This document shows, piece after piece, positions 8,914 to 18,069 of a stretch of 37,149 bases of DNA. The notes under the pieces were generated by a model. It searched no databases. It was not told the DNA's origin and saw nothing but the letters and a program-made list of their open reading frames with translations. This DNA comes from Actinomycetes bacterium (GTDB lineage: Bacteria; Actinomycetota; Acidimicrobiia; Acidimicrobiales; RAAP-2). How positions within the stretch are numbered: the first letter of the stretch is position 1; each line of letters opens with the position of its first letter. Made by a program: the position numbers and the translations under genes. The DNA lies in the NCBI GenBank assembly GCA_021826255.1, contig JAKBAZ010000002.1, forward strand, positions 1 through 37,149. The letters are read 5' to 3'.

Positions 8914-9918
8914 GTGGCCACGGACGTAGCACTCGATCTCGGTACGGCTCGCACCCGACTCGCCACCGATCAGCGGGGCGTCCTCATTGACGAACCGACG
9001 CTGGTGGCTCTTGACACGTCGAGCGGTGACGTTGTCGATATCGGAGACCAGGCCCTCGACCTCGTGGGCCGACTGCCTCGTCACGTGGTGGTCTTTCGCC
9101 CCCTCGCCCAGGGTACGACGGTCGACTTTGACGTCACCGCCCGCCTGATTTCGGGACTCTTTGACCGGGCCGGCATTTCGAAGCTCTCCCGCGCCCGGGT
9201 GATCATGAGCGTTCCGACGGTCGCGACCTCGATTGAGCGCCGGGCCCTGCGCCAAGCGGCCATTCGAGCGGGCGCGAAGGAGGTCACACTCATGGAGGCC
9301 CCCGTGGCGGCGGCGATTGGGCTCGGGATGCCGGTGCAGGAACCGGTGGGATCGGCCGTCGCCGTCTTGGGAGCCGGGGTGACCGAGGCCGCTCTGATCT
9401 CGCTCGGGGGTGTCGTCACCTCCGCCGCGCGCCGAATCGGCGGTGGGGACATCGAGCAGAACCTGGCCACCCTTCTTCGAGTTCGTCACAACGTGGTCGT
9501 CTCCCCGGCGGTGCTCGAGGAGATCAAGATCCACCTCGGATCGGCCAAGGGGCGGGTCCGGGGCCATCCGGTGGTCGTTCGAGCCCGACGGATCTCCGAC
9601 GGGCACCCCGTCGACTTCGAGATCGCCCCGGAGTTGGTGAACGCCGCCGTGACGGAAGTGGTCTCGGCGGCCGAGCGTCTCGTCCAGGAGTGTCTCGGTG
9701 ACGCCCCGCCCGACCTTTCCCAGGACGTGTCCACTCAAGGGGTATCGCTCGTGGGTGGGCACGCCCTGCTCGCCGACGTCGCCGAGTTAATCGAAACGGC
9801 GACCGGGGTCACGGTGCGTGTCGCCGAGGACCCCGGATTGGTGGTCGTTCGTGGACTCGCCATGTGCTTGGAGCAGATGTCGAACCTCCACGCACTCTTT
9901 CGCGAGATCGATCGCTAG
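8914..9918 (+). CDS. MreB-like actin-family protein with diverged nucleotide-binding motifs
   Basis: VALDLGTARTRLATDQRGVLIDEPTLVAL, VVVFRPLAQGTTVDFDVTARLI, RVIMSVPTVATSIERRALRQAAIRAGAKEVTLMEAPVAAAIGLGMPVQEPVGS, ISLGGVVTSAARRIGGGDIE. GTG 8914 is in frame. Confidence 0.82.
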   Translation: MATDVALDLGTARTRLATDQRGVLIDEPTLVALDTSSGDVVDIGDQALDLVGRLPRHVVVFRPLAQGTTVDFDVTARLISGLFDRAGISKLSRARVIMSVPTVATSIERRALRQAAIRAGAKEVTLMEAPVAAAIGLGMPVQEPVGSAVAVLGAGVTEAALISLGGVVTSAARRIGGGDIEQNLATLLRVRHNVVVSPAVLEEIKIHLGSAKGRVRGHPVVVRARRISDGHPVDFEIAPELVNAAVTEVVSAAERLVQECLGDAPPDLSQDVSTQGVSLVGGHALLADVAELIETATGVTVRVAEDPGLVVVRGLAMCLEQMSNLHALFREIDR

Positions 9919-10550
9919 TCGCTCTCCTCGACCCCGTGGGGGTTGAGTTGGTCGATGGCGGTGCGCACTTGCCAGTCGCGGTCGTCGCGGGATCGCTCGA
10001 GCGCCGCGTCGACCTCGGGTCCCTCGAAGGCGGCGAGGGCCACGACTGCCCGACGACGCACCGGGGCCTTGTCGTTGAGGGCCTCGATGATGGCGGGGAC
10101 AGCCCGCTCGTCTCCGAGTGCGCCGAGAGCGCCGAGGGCCGCTTCACGACACCGGGGATCGTCGTGGTCGCGCACGACTCGACAGAGAGCCTCGACGGAC
10201 TGGAGGTCAGTGAGTTCACCGAGCGCGAAACAGGCCGCTTCGCACACCAGGGGGTCGGCGTCGTCGAGGCTCGCGCGCACCCCATCCAGAACCCGCTCGT
10301 CGCTCGTTCCTCGAGCGATCCACTCGAGAGCGTCGCGGCGGGCCTCGGGCGAGTCATCTCCGAGCGCCTCTAACCACTCGTCACGCTGGAGGAGTTGGTG
10401 GTGGGCGAGAGCTCGTCGGGCCAAGACGCGATCTCGACTCTCCGTCGAGTGGAGAGCGCGCCGGGCTACCTCGAGGTCGACTCCGCCGAGGTGACGGGCC
10501 CGAAGAAGGGTGAGATGGAGAGCGCTCGCTAGCGTGGGGTCATTAGCCAC
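9915..10550 (-). CDS. HEAT-repeat protein
   Basis: Repeated helical units, e.g. DPLVCEAACFALGELTD, DPRCREAALGALGALGDERAVPAIIEALNDKAPVRRRAVVALAAF. Confidence 0.8.
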   Translation of the reverse strand: MANDPTLASALHLTLLRARHLGGVDLEVARRALHSTESRDRVLARRALAHHQLLQRDEWLEALGDDSPEARRDALEWIARGTSDERVLDGVRASLDDADPLVCEAACFALGELTDLQSVEALCRVVRDHDDPRCREAALGALGALGDERAVPAIIEALNDKAPVRRRAVVALAAFEGPEVDAALERSRDDRDWQVRTAIDQLNPHGVEESD

Positions 10551-10598
10551 ACCTCTATTTCACCATCTCGCTGGCGATCTCGACCGCTCGGCTGGAGT

Positions 10599-11669
10599 GT
10601 GCTCGTAGCACTCGCGCTGGCCGCACTGGTGGTCATTCTCGGACTCTGGCCCACGTCGCAGTACGCGATCACTCCGGGACAGGCCACTCTCGTGCCGCCC
10701 CTCGTCTCGGTGAGTGGGGCGAGCACGAGCCACCACCACTCGCGCATCTACCTCGTCGACGTCTACCTCGAACGCCTCTCCCTCTTGGCCGACGTCGTTG
10801 ATCACCTTCGCGGAGGAGCCATCCAGTTCGTTCCCGAGAGTGCGCTACTCAGTCCCGGGGTACCCGCGTCCCAGCTCGACGCCCAGGGATTCCTCCAGAT
10901 GTCTGACTCCCAGCAGGCGGCCACGGTCGCGGCCCTTCGCGCGCTCGGGTGGCATCCTGAAGTAAGTCCCGACGGCGCGGTCATCACCGAGGTCGCGAGT
11001 AACTCACCGGCCGCCTCGGCCGGGCTCGCGGTGGGTGATCTCGTGAGCGCGCTCGACGGAACTCACATCACGTCGGGCTGCGACCTGGTGCGCGCCCTCG
11101 CGCGAATTCACCCGGGCTCAGAGATAACGGCCACCGTCGACGCGGCGACGTTCTCGCCCACGGGGGTCTTGACCCGGACGGGAGAACGTCGGGTCACCCT
11201 CCATGCGGTGCGAGCGCCCGCGGGATTGACCTCGCCCTGCCCGGGCGTGAGCTCCCTCTCGGCCTACCTCGGCATCGGTATCGAAGACGGAGTTCGAGTC
11301 ACTAGTCCGGTGCGGGTGTCGGTCGACACCGCCAACATTGGAGGACCCTCGGCGGGCCTCGCCATGACCCTCTCGATCATGGATCGACTGTCGTCGACCC
11401 CCGTCGCGGGGTCCATTCCCATAGCCGCGACCGGGACCATCTCGCTCGACGGCGCGGTGGGAGAGGTGGGGGGCGTCGCCGAAAAGACGGTGGCGGTGGA
11501 ACGCGCCGGGGCGACCGTGTTCTTTGTCCCCACCGCCGAGGTGGCCCAGGCGGACGCGGTCGCCGGGCCCTCCCTACGGGTCGTGGGGGTGAGCAGTCTC
11601 GAGCAGGTACTCACCTATCTGCGTCACCTCGGAGCACCCCACCCGACGTCTGTCGAGACCCCCCGGTGA
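10599..11669 (+). CDS. YlbL-type PDZ-domain Lon-like (S16) serine protease; true start may be slightly upstream
   Basis: N-terminal TM segment, PDZ ITEVASNSPAASAGLAVGDLVSALDGTHI, Lon-type Ser in NIGGPSAGLAMTLSIMD and Lys in GGVAEKTVAVERAGA. Confidence 0.87.
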   Translation: MLVALALAALVVILGLWPTSQYAITPGQATLVPPLVSVSGASTSHHHSRIYLVDVYLERLSLLADVVDHLRGGAIQFVPESALLSPGVPASQLDAQGFLQMSDSQQAATVAALRALGWHPEVSPDGAVITEVASNSPAASAGLAVGDLVSALDGTHITSGCDLVRALARIHPGSEITATVDAATFSPTGVLTRTGERRVTLHAVRAPAGLTSPCPGVSSLSAYLGIGIEDGVRVTSPVRVSVDTANIGGPSAGLAMTLSIMDRLSSTPVAGSIPIAATGTISLDGAVGEVGGVAEKTVAVERAGATVFFVPTAEVAQADAVAGPSLRVVGVSSLEQVLTYLRHLGAPHPTSVETPR

Positions 11670-11709
11670 TACACCGTTTTTAGGGGGGCTGCGACCTAGG
11701 CTGGACGGG

Positions 11710-13404
11710 ATGGACGACCGCCGGATTCTCACCACCCGTAGTACTCCCCACGACGTGGTGCGCACGACGTTTTCCACTGTTCGTAAGGGATTTGACCCCC
11801 AGGAGGTCCGCGCCCACCTCGAGATGGTGGCTCGAGAGATCACCCAACTCGAAGCCCGACTGCGAGACACCCAGGAGCAGTTGAGTGACGCTCTTCACCG
11901 ACTGGCCAATCCGGTCATCGACGAGTCGACTCTCGTGGGCGCACTCGGCGCCCAGAGTGCGGCGATTCTGCGGTCGGCTCACGACGAGGCCGGACGCGTG
12001 ACCGCCGAGGCCCAAGAGCGCGTCGCCCAGATGTTCTCCGAGACTCAGCAACGGGCCGCCGCTCACCTGATGGAGGCCCAGGAACGAGCCAATCGCACCC
12101 TCAGTGAAGCCGAACGGGCCGCCGAAGTGACCGATATGGAGGCGCGTCAGGCCGCCGATCGGCTCATCGAAACGGCCAAGGTGAACGGCCAGACCCTCGT
12201 CGAACGGGGGCGCGAACAGGGGCGGGCCATCGTGGATCAGGCCAACGACGCTCGCCGCACCATCCTCTCCGACCTCGCGGTGAAGCGAAAGGCCCTTCAC
12301 CTCCAGATCGATCAGCTTCGGGCGGCCCGCGACTCCTTGGTGGAGTCGATGAACGGTCTTCGCGACAACGTCGAGCGCACGCTCGACACGCTGGTGTCCT
12401 CGGACGATCAGGCGCGCCAGGCCGCTATCGAAGTCTTACGGCTTCGCCCTCCGACGAAGGAGCCGACCGAAGAAGAGTTGCTGGCGGGCACCCCGCTTCG
12501 AAAAGTCGAGGAGCCCGAACTGGTGGCCGTCGAGGACCCGAGGACGTCGTCGGCGGTCCCCAGCGCGCCCGCCAGTCCCGCACCGGCGCCGGCGAGCCCC
12601 GCGAATGAGGACACCGAGTCGTTCGTCGAGGAGGACCCCTCGGGCACGGACGTGGTGAACGAGATCTTCGCTCGGCTTCGTAAAGCCACTCTCGAAGAAC
12701 GCGGGGCGAGCGAGACACCGCCCAAGCGACCGGCTGCGCCAGCCCGTCTCGAGACCCCGGTGGACGAACTCTTCGCTCGCCGGGATCGAGCGCTGAACGA
12801 GTCTCTGGCCGTTCTCGTGCGTAAGGTTAAGCGAGCCCTCCAGGACGACCAGAATGTGACCCTTGATCTCGTGCGCGATCTCTCGGGGGATCCGACGGCT
12901 CACCTCGAAGACGAGATGAGCCAGCGAGCGCGCTACTCCTCGGCGGCCCTCGACGCTCTGGTCGACGCGGCGGCGGCGGGGGTCCAGTTCGCTGTCGACG
13001 AGGGCGGCGTGGCGCCTCGCGAGATAACGAGCGCCGATCTCGACGAGTGCGTGCGCGACCTCGCCGTGACTGTCGTGGTCGCGTTGCGTAAGCGAATGGC
13101 GGCCGACGGCAACGAGCAGGCCAGCGAGCGGGTGAACGCGGCTTACCGGGAGTGGCGCGGCGCACGAATCGAGCGCCTCGCCACCGACGCTGGACGGCGG
13201 GCGTTCCACCTCGGGGTCATTCTCGCCTCGCGGGGTCACTCGGTGAGATTCCTCAACGCCCCTCACGACCCGCCCTGTGACGCGTGCGCCCTCGACGCCG
13301 CGACCCACCGCGAGGCGGGACAGAGCTTCCCGAGTGGGTCACTCCATCCTCCCGTTCACGCCGGATGCGCCTGCACGGTGATTCCGCTCGTCGAAAGGTC
13401 CTAG
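11710..13404 (+). CDS. DivIVA-domain coiled-coil protein with C-terminal MuF/SPP1-gp7-like Cys cluster
   Basis: N-term TPHDVVRTTFSTVRKGFDPQEVRAHLEMVAREI (DivIVA), long coiled coil, Ala/Pro linker, C-term PPCDACALDAATHREAGQSFPSGSLHPPVHAGCACTVIP. Confidence 0.8.
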   Translation: MDDRRILTTRSTPHDVVRTTFSTVRKGFDPQEVRAHLEMVAREITQLEARLRDTQEQLSDALHRLANPVIDESTLVGALGAQSAAILRSAHDEAGRVTAEAQERVAQMFSETQQRAAAHLMEAQERANRTLSEAERAAEVTDMEARQAADRLIETAKVNGQTLVERGREQGRAIVDQANDARRTILSDLAVKRKALHLQIDQLRAARDSLVESMNGLRDNVERTLDTLVSSDDQARQAAIEVLRLRPPTKEPTEEELLAGTPLRKVEEPELVAVEDPRTSSAVPSAPASPAPAPASPANEDTESFVEEDPSGTDVVNEIFARLRKATLEERGASETPPKRPAAPARLETPVDELFARRDRALNESLAVLVRKVKRALQDDQNVTLDLVRDLSGDPTAHLEDEMSQRARYSSAALDALVDAAAAGVQFAVDEGGVAPREITSADLDECVRDLAVTVVVALRKRMAADGNEQASERVNAAYREWRGARIERLATDAGRRAFHLGVILASRGHSVRFLNAPHDPPCDACALDAATHREAGQSFPSGSLHPPVHAGCACTVIPLVERS

Positions 13405-13413
13405 GCTGAGGGC

Positions 13414-16302
13414 GTGCGATCGCCCTCCGACGTCCCGTCCGCGCGCCGACTGAGTCGACCTTCGCGACGATTCTGGATCGGCCTCGTGGCCGTCGTTGTC
13501 GTCGTGTTTCTGTTCTCGCTGCGCAGTCTGGCGGTGCTCTGGACGGATCAGATGTGGTTCTCCCAGTCGGGCTTCGGCTCGGTCTTCACGGGCATTTTGT
13601 GGACCAAGGTGGGCCTCGCCCTCGTGTTCGGCGCCATCTTCGCCGTCATCATGTGGGTGAACCTCATTTTGGCCGACCGATTTGGAGCCCGGGACCTGAG
13701 TTTTGAACCCGACGACGAGTTGGTTCGTCGCTTCCAGAACTCGGTGCGGCCCCGCGCGGTGCTGGTCTACGGCGGGGTGTCCGTTCTTACGGGAGCGGTG
13801 GCCGGACTGAACGCCTCGGGTCAGTGGAACGTGTGGCTGCTCTATCGACACTCGCAGTCCTTTGGCGTCGTCGACCCGGTCTTTCACAAGGACGTGGGTT
13901 TCTACGTCTTTACCCTGCCGTTCTACTCCTTCGTGGTTACCTGGGGTCTCGTCGCGCTCTTTGTGACGTTGATCCTCACCACCCTCGCCCACTTTTTGAA
14001 TGGAGGAATTCGGGCCCGCTCGAGAGGCGTGTCGGTCGCCCCGCGGGTGAAGGCCCACTTGAGTGTGCTCGGGGCGTTCATCGCGCTCTTTAAGGCCGCG
14101 GGCTACGTCATCGCTCGTTGGCACCTCGTCACCTCTACTAACGGTTACGTCGAGGGGGCGGGCTACACCGACGTCCACGCTCGGATGCCCGCTCTCACGA
14201 TTCTCGTCGTCCTCTCGCTCACGTCGGCTGTCATCTTGCTCGCCAACGTGCGGATGCGTGGCTGGTCGCTGCCCGCGGTGGCCGTGGGTCTCTGGGCCTT
14301 TGTCGCCCTCGTGATCGGCGTGCTCTACCCGACGTTCCTCCAGACCCTGAAGGTTTCGCCGGCCCAGAGTTCCCTCGAGTCGCCCTACATTGCCCGTAAC
14401 ATCGCCGCGACGCGGCAGGCCTGGGGCCTCGACAATGTCGCGTACCACAGTTTCGCCGGATCCTCGAGTGTTCCGAACTCGGTCCTGAAGGCCGACGCGG
14501 CGACGCTCACGAACATTCGCCTCTGGGACCCCGATCCCCAAATCGCCCTCGCGACGACCATTCGGCGTCAATCCATTAGGTCGTACTACACCTTCTCGAC
14601 GCTCGGAGTCGATCGCTACCAAGTCAACGGGAAGTTGACCCCCGTGCTCATCGGAGCGCGAGAGATTTCGTCCTCCTCGCTACCCTCCGCGGGCTGGGTC
14701 AACACGCACCTGCAGTACACCCACGGGTACGGGGTGGCTCTCCTCGCCGCCAACCAGGTGGACTCCACCACGGGAAACCCGATCTACGACGTGGCTAACC
14801 TGCCCCCAGTCTCGAGCGCGGGACTACCCACGTTGACTCAACCGGGTATCTACTTCGGGGTCGGAGACTCGGGCTGGGTGGTCGCCAATACGAAGCAACC
14901 CGAGATTGACTACCAGTTGCCCGGGGGACAGAACGTCGAGACCCACTACGCCGGTTCTGGTGGCGTGAAGGTCGGGGGCTTCCTTAGCCGCCTGGCCCTC
15001 GCTCTTCGCCTCAGCGACTTCAACTTCCTTATTTCGAATCAGATCACTCCGTCATCGAGAGTGCTCTTCGTGCGCGACGTGACCGCGATGGCCGAAAAGG
15101 CCGCGCCGTTCCTGGCCTTTGACTCTCAGCCCTACGCCGTCATTGCTAACGGGCACGTGGACTTCGTGCTCGACGGCTACACCACTTCCTCGCAGTACCC
15201 CTACTCCCAGAACGCCAACTCCCTGGGGTTGAGTGCATCGGGTTTGCCCTACTCGTTTAACTACGTACGTAACTCGGTGAAGGTGGTGATCGACGCCTAC
15301 ACCGGCCAGATGACGTTCTACGTGATGGACCCGACCGATCCGATTATCCGGGCCTACGAGGTGGCGTTCCCGGGGATGTTCCATCCGCTCTCGGCGATGC
15401 CCGCGACGGTTCTCCAACACTTGCGCTACCCCCAGGACATCTTCTCGGCCCAGGCCACCGTGCTCGGGCGTTACCACATCACCGTCCCGACGGCCTTCTA
15501 CAACGCGTCGGACCAGTGGCAGATCTCGCCGACGACCGGGGCCGGCCCACCCAGTTCGACGCTCGCCCAAACGGCCGTCACGAACGCCAACAACATCGTG
15601 GTGGCGACCCAGAACGCCCCGATGTCACCGCTCTATCAGGTGGGGGCTCTGCCGGGAGTGAATCGCCAACAACTCCTCGAGTCCCTGGCCTTCGTTCCCG
15701 CGGGTAACTCCTCGACGGTGCAGCCCCTCTCGGCGTTCATCGAAGCGACCTCCGATCCCACCGACTACGGGAAGTTGAACGTGTACGTCACGCCGCGGGG
15801 CCAGCAGGTGACCGGCCCGGCGCAGGCCGATTCGGAGATCCAGCAGAACGCCTCGGTGAGCGCCAACATCACTCTGCTGGACCAGCACGGAAGCCAGGTG
15901 CTGTTGGGTAACGACGTCATGGTTCCCCTCGACCAGAGCATCCTCTACGTTCGGCCGCTCTACGTCACGTCGACCTCCAACCCCATGCCCCAGCTGCGCT
16001 TCGTCATCGCCGTCTTTAACCAGGACGTCGCTATCGAGCCAACTCTCTCTCAGGCCCTCGCGAAGGTCCTCGGACCGGCCGCCACCTCGGGGGGCTCGGG
16101 CTCGTCGGGGGGAACGACACCCCCTTCCGGTGGTTCGAAGGGGTCGGGATCGGCCGCCGCGACCAGCTACCTGGCGCAGGCCCAGAGTGACTACGCCGCG
16201 GCCCAGGCCGCGCTCGCGGCCGGGAACCTCGGGCTCTACCAGAGCGACGTGAACGCGATGAAGGCCGCTATCGCGAAGGCCCAAGCAGCCCTCGCGGGCT
16301 AA
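13414..16302 (+). CDS. UPF0182 family membrane protein
   Basis: 962 aa; N-terminal multi-TM region, LWTDQMWFSQSGFGSVFTGILWTK, QAWGLDNVAYHSF, low-complexity GSGSSGGTTPPSGG linker and Ala-rich tail characteristic of UPF0182. Confidence 0.93.
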   Translation: MRSPSDVPSARRLSRPSRRFWIGLVAVVVVVFLFSLRSLAVLWTDQMWFSQSGFGSVFTGILWTKVGLALVFGAIFAVIMWVNLILADRFGARDLSFEPDDELVRRFQNSVRPRAVLVYGGVSVLTGAVAGLNASGQWNVWLLYRHSQSFGVVDPVFHKDVGFYVFTLPFYSFVVTWGLVALFVTLILTTLAHFLNGGIRARSRGVSVAPRVKAHLSVLGAFIALFKAAGYVIARWHLVTSTNGYVEGAGYTDVHARMPALTILVVLSLTSAVILLANVRMRGWSLPAVAVGLWAFVALVIGVLYPTFLQTLKVSPAQSSLESPYIARNIAATRQAWGLDNVAYHSFAGSSSVPNSVLKADAATLTNIRLWDPDPQIALATTIRRQSIRSYYTFSTLGVDRYQVNGKLTPVLIGAREISSSSLPSAGWVNTHLQYTHGYGVALLAANQVDSTTGNPIYDVANLPPVSSAGLPTLTQPGIYFGVGDSGWVVANTKQPEIDYQLPGGQNVETHYAGSGGVKVGGFLSRLALALRLSDFNFLISNQITPSSRVLFVRDVTAMAEKAAPFLAFDSQPYAVIANGHVDFVLDGYTTSSQYPYSQNANSLGLSASGLPYSFNYVRNSVKVVIDAYTGQMTFYVMDPTDPIIRAYEVAFPGMFHPLSAMPATVLQHLRYPQDIFSAQATVLGRYHITVPTAFYNASDQWQISPTTGAGPPSSTLAQTAVTNANNIVVATQNAPMSPLYQVGALPGVNRQQLLESLAFVPAGNSSTVQPLSAFIEATSDPTDYGKLNVYVTPRGQQVTGPAQADSEIQQNASVSANITLLDQHGSQVLLGNDVMVPLDQSILYVRPLYVTSTSNPMPQLRFVIAVFNQDVAIEPTLSQALAKVLGPAATSGGSGSSGGTTPPSGGSKGSGSAAATSYLAQAQSDYAAAQAALAAGNLGLYQSDVNAMKAAIAKAQAALAG

Positions 16303-16341
16303 ATCGGGCACGCGTTCGCCCGCAACGAGAGAGGATTCATC

Positions 16342-17013
16342 GTGTCGAGACCGGAACTCGTGGTGTGTGACGTGAACGAGACTCTCGTGGACTTCGCGGG
16401 GCTTGGCCCCAGTTTTGAACTAGCCGGACTCTCACCGTTGTCGGTCCACTGGTGGTTCGCTACGGTGCTGCGAGATGGATTCGCGGTCAATCTGACCGGC
16501 GGATCGGTCAGCTTCGCCGAACTCGGCCGTCGGGCTCTGCGCGAAGTGGCCCACCTCTCGGGGGTGAGTATGAGTGACGCCGTCGCCGAGTCCGTAGTGG
16601 AGAGCCTGCCCCACCTGGGCGTCCACGCCGACGTGGAACCCGCCCTGCGAACCCTCCTCGGCGCGTCGATTCCGGTGGTCGCCCTGACGAACGGTGACCC
16701 CCGCGCCGCACGGGCGCTCCTTGAAGCGGCCGGAGTGCCGGTCGAGGAAATCGAGGTCGTGGGCGCATTGGACGCGGGGGGATGGAAACCGCGTCCGGAA
16801 CCCTATCGCCAGGTCGTCCACGACTACGGAGTCAACCCTCGCCGGACGGTCATGATCGCCGCCCACCCGTGGGACCTTCACGGCGCCGAACTCACCGGAC
16901 TCATGGGGGCCTACGTCGACCGGACCGGGGCGGGGTATCCCTCCTATATGGAGCCCCCCACCGCCACCGCGCGAGATCTTGTCGAACTCGTCGACGTGAT
17001 CGTGGAACTCTAA
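16342..17013 (+). CDS. HAD-superfamily hydrolase, haloacid dehalogenase type II-like
   Basis: VVCDVNETLVDF nucleophile motif, VALTNGDP, WKPRPEPYRQV, IAAHPWDLHGAELTGLMGAYVDRTG. Confidence 0.85.
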   Translation: MSRPELVVCDVNETLVDFAGLGPSFELAGLSPLSVHWWFATVLRDGFAVNLTGGSVSFAELGRRALREVAHLSGVSMSDAVAESVVESLPHLGVHADVEPALRTLLGASIPVVALTNGDPRAARALLEAAGVPVEEIEVVGALDAGGWKPRPEPYRQVVHDYGVNPRRTVMIAAHPWDLHGAELTGLMGAYVDRTGAGYPSYMEPPTATARDLVELVDVIVEL

Positions 17014-17014
17014 G

Positions 17015-17335
17015 TCAGACCTGTTCGATGATGACGGCGGTGCCGTAGGCAAGAACCTCTTGGAAGGTTCCGTTGATTTCGTTGGAGTCGTAACGCATCG
17101 CGACGACGGCGTTCGCACCCATGGCGGTCGCATTCTCGCCGAGTCGATCGACGGCTTCTTGGCGAGTTTCGGTGAGTTGGCGAGTAAGTCCGCGCAACTC
17201 TCCACCCCCGAGACTCTTCAGAGCGGCTCCGAACTGGGCGCCGATGTTGCGAGTACGCACCGTGATGCCGTTGACCTCGCCGAGAACTCGGGTAATGCGG
17301 TATCCGGGTACGTCGTTGGATGTGACGATCAGCAC
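17015..17335 (-). CDS. YbjQ / UPF0145 family protein
   Basis: VLIVTSNDVPGYRITRVLGEVNGITVRTRNIGAQFGAALKSLGGGEL...GANAVVAMRYDSNEI...VLAYGTAVII; GTG with SD GGAGG. Confidence 0.88.
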   Translation of the reverse strand: MLIVTSNDVPGYRITRVLGEVNGITVRTRNIGAQFGAALKSLGGGELRGLTRQLTETRQEAVDRLGENATAMGANAVVAMRYDSNEINGTFQEVLAYGTAVIIEQV

Positions 17336-17383
17336 GGGGCCTCCTCTGGTTACCCCCATCATGTCAGCGCCACCGCCCGAGCG

Positions 17384-17686
17384 CTACATCTCGATCATTT
17401 CGTGAATGACGAGGGTTCCCCCGTTGCTGACGTAGGGGTGCTTAGCGAGAACGGCTTTGGCCGCGTCCACGGACTCGGCCTGAATGACCATGTAACTCGT
17501 CACGTCGCTGCCCTTGGTCTCGTCGGACTTGGAGACCTGGCCCACCGGGTGGGTGGGTAGTCCCGGATCGATGATGGCGTCGCCCGTCGTCATCTTCCAG
17601 GCACCGAACGTGGCCTTGGCCACGGCCTTGACGATGGGGTTGGACGGAATGGCGGGACCGTGATAGGTCACGAGGTACTTTTCCAT
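17384..17686 (-). CDS. YciI-like / DGPF-type small protein
   Basis: MEKYLVTYHGPAIPSNPIVKAVAKATFGAWKMTTGDAIIDPGLPTHPVGQVSKS...SYMVIQAESVDAAKAVLAKHPYV; start taken at ATG 17686. Confidence 0.7.
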   Translation of the reverse strand: MEKYLVTYHGPAIPSNPIVKAVAKATFGAWKMTTGDAIIDPGLPTHPVGQVSKSDETKGSDVTSYMVIQAESVDAAKAVLAKHPYVSNGGTLVIHEMIEM

Positions 17687-17810
17687 GGCGGACTCCCTGT
17701 GTTGAGTTGGGCCCATGGTAGGAGGGGAGTTGTCGAGTTGTGAAGAAGTTTGGCGAGACTTGAGCGAATTGTCTCGAGGACCGGTCACCCCCTATACTGA
17801 GAAGTCCCAA

Positions 17811-17884
<74 letters not shown>

Positions 17885-18069
17885 CTAAGAGGTTGCTTCG
17901 AATGTGGCTGAATCCACTGGAGCGCGCCGTGAGAAGTACAAGCGCGACCACCGAAGTCGTCTGGACTTTCTCGATGCTGGAACAAGTCAGAGACGCCTCC
18001 TATCAAGGAAGTCACTCTTCAGTTTTCCCGCAGCAATTCCGTCTCCCGCAGTGTCACTACATTGGCAGG

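Noticed and set aside
8914-9918. Interpretation as the canonical MreB or an Hsp70/DnaK
   Set aside because: The sequence follows MreB more than Hsp70, but the phosphate-2 and adenosine motifs are altered, so a canonical MreB call was not made.
12436-13308. 290-aa minus-strand ORF opposite the DivIVA-MuF gene
   Set aside because: Shadow ORF without motifs; would conflict with the strongly supported plus-strand coding sequence.
11710-13404. Prophage remnant based on the MuF/gp7-like tail
   Set aside because: No terminase, portal, capsid, tail or integrase genes nearby; neighbours are housekeeping-type envelope genes.
13339-14622. 427-aa minus-strand ORF opposite UPF0182
   Set aside because: Composition typical of a reverse-frame artefact (charged, Gly/Arg/His-rich); UPF0182 on the plus strand is unequivocal.
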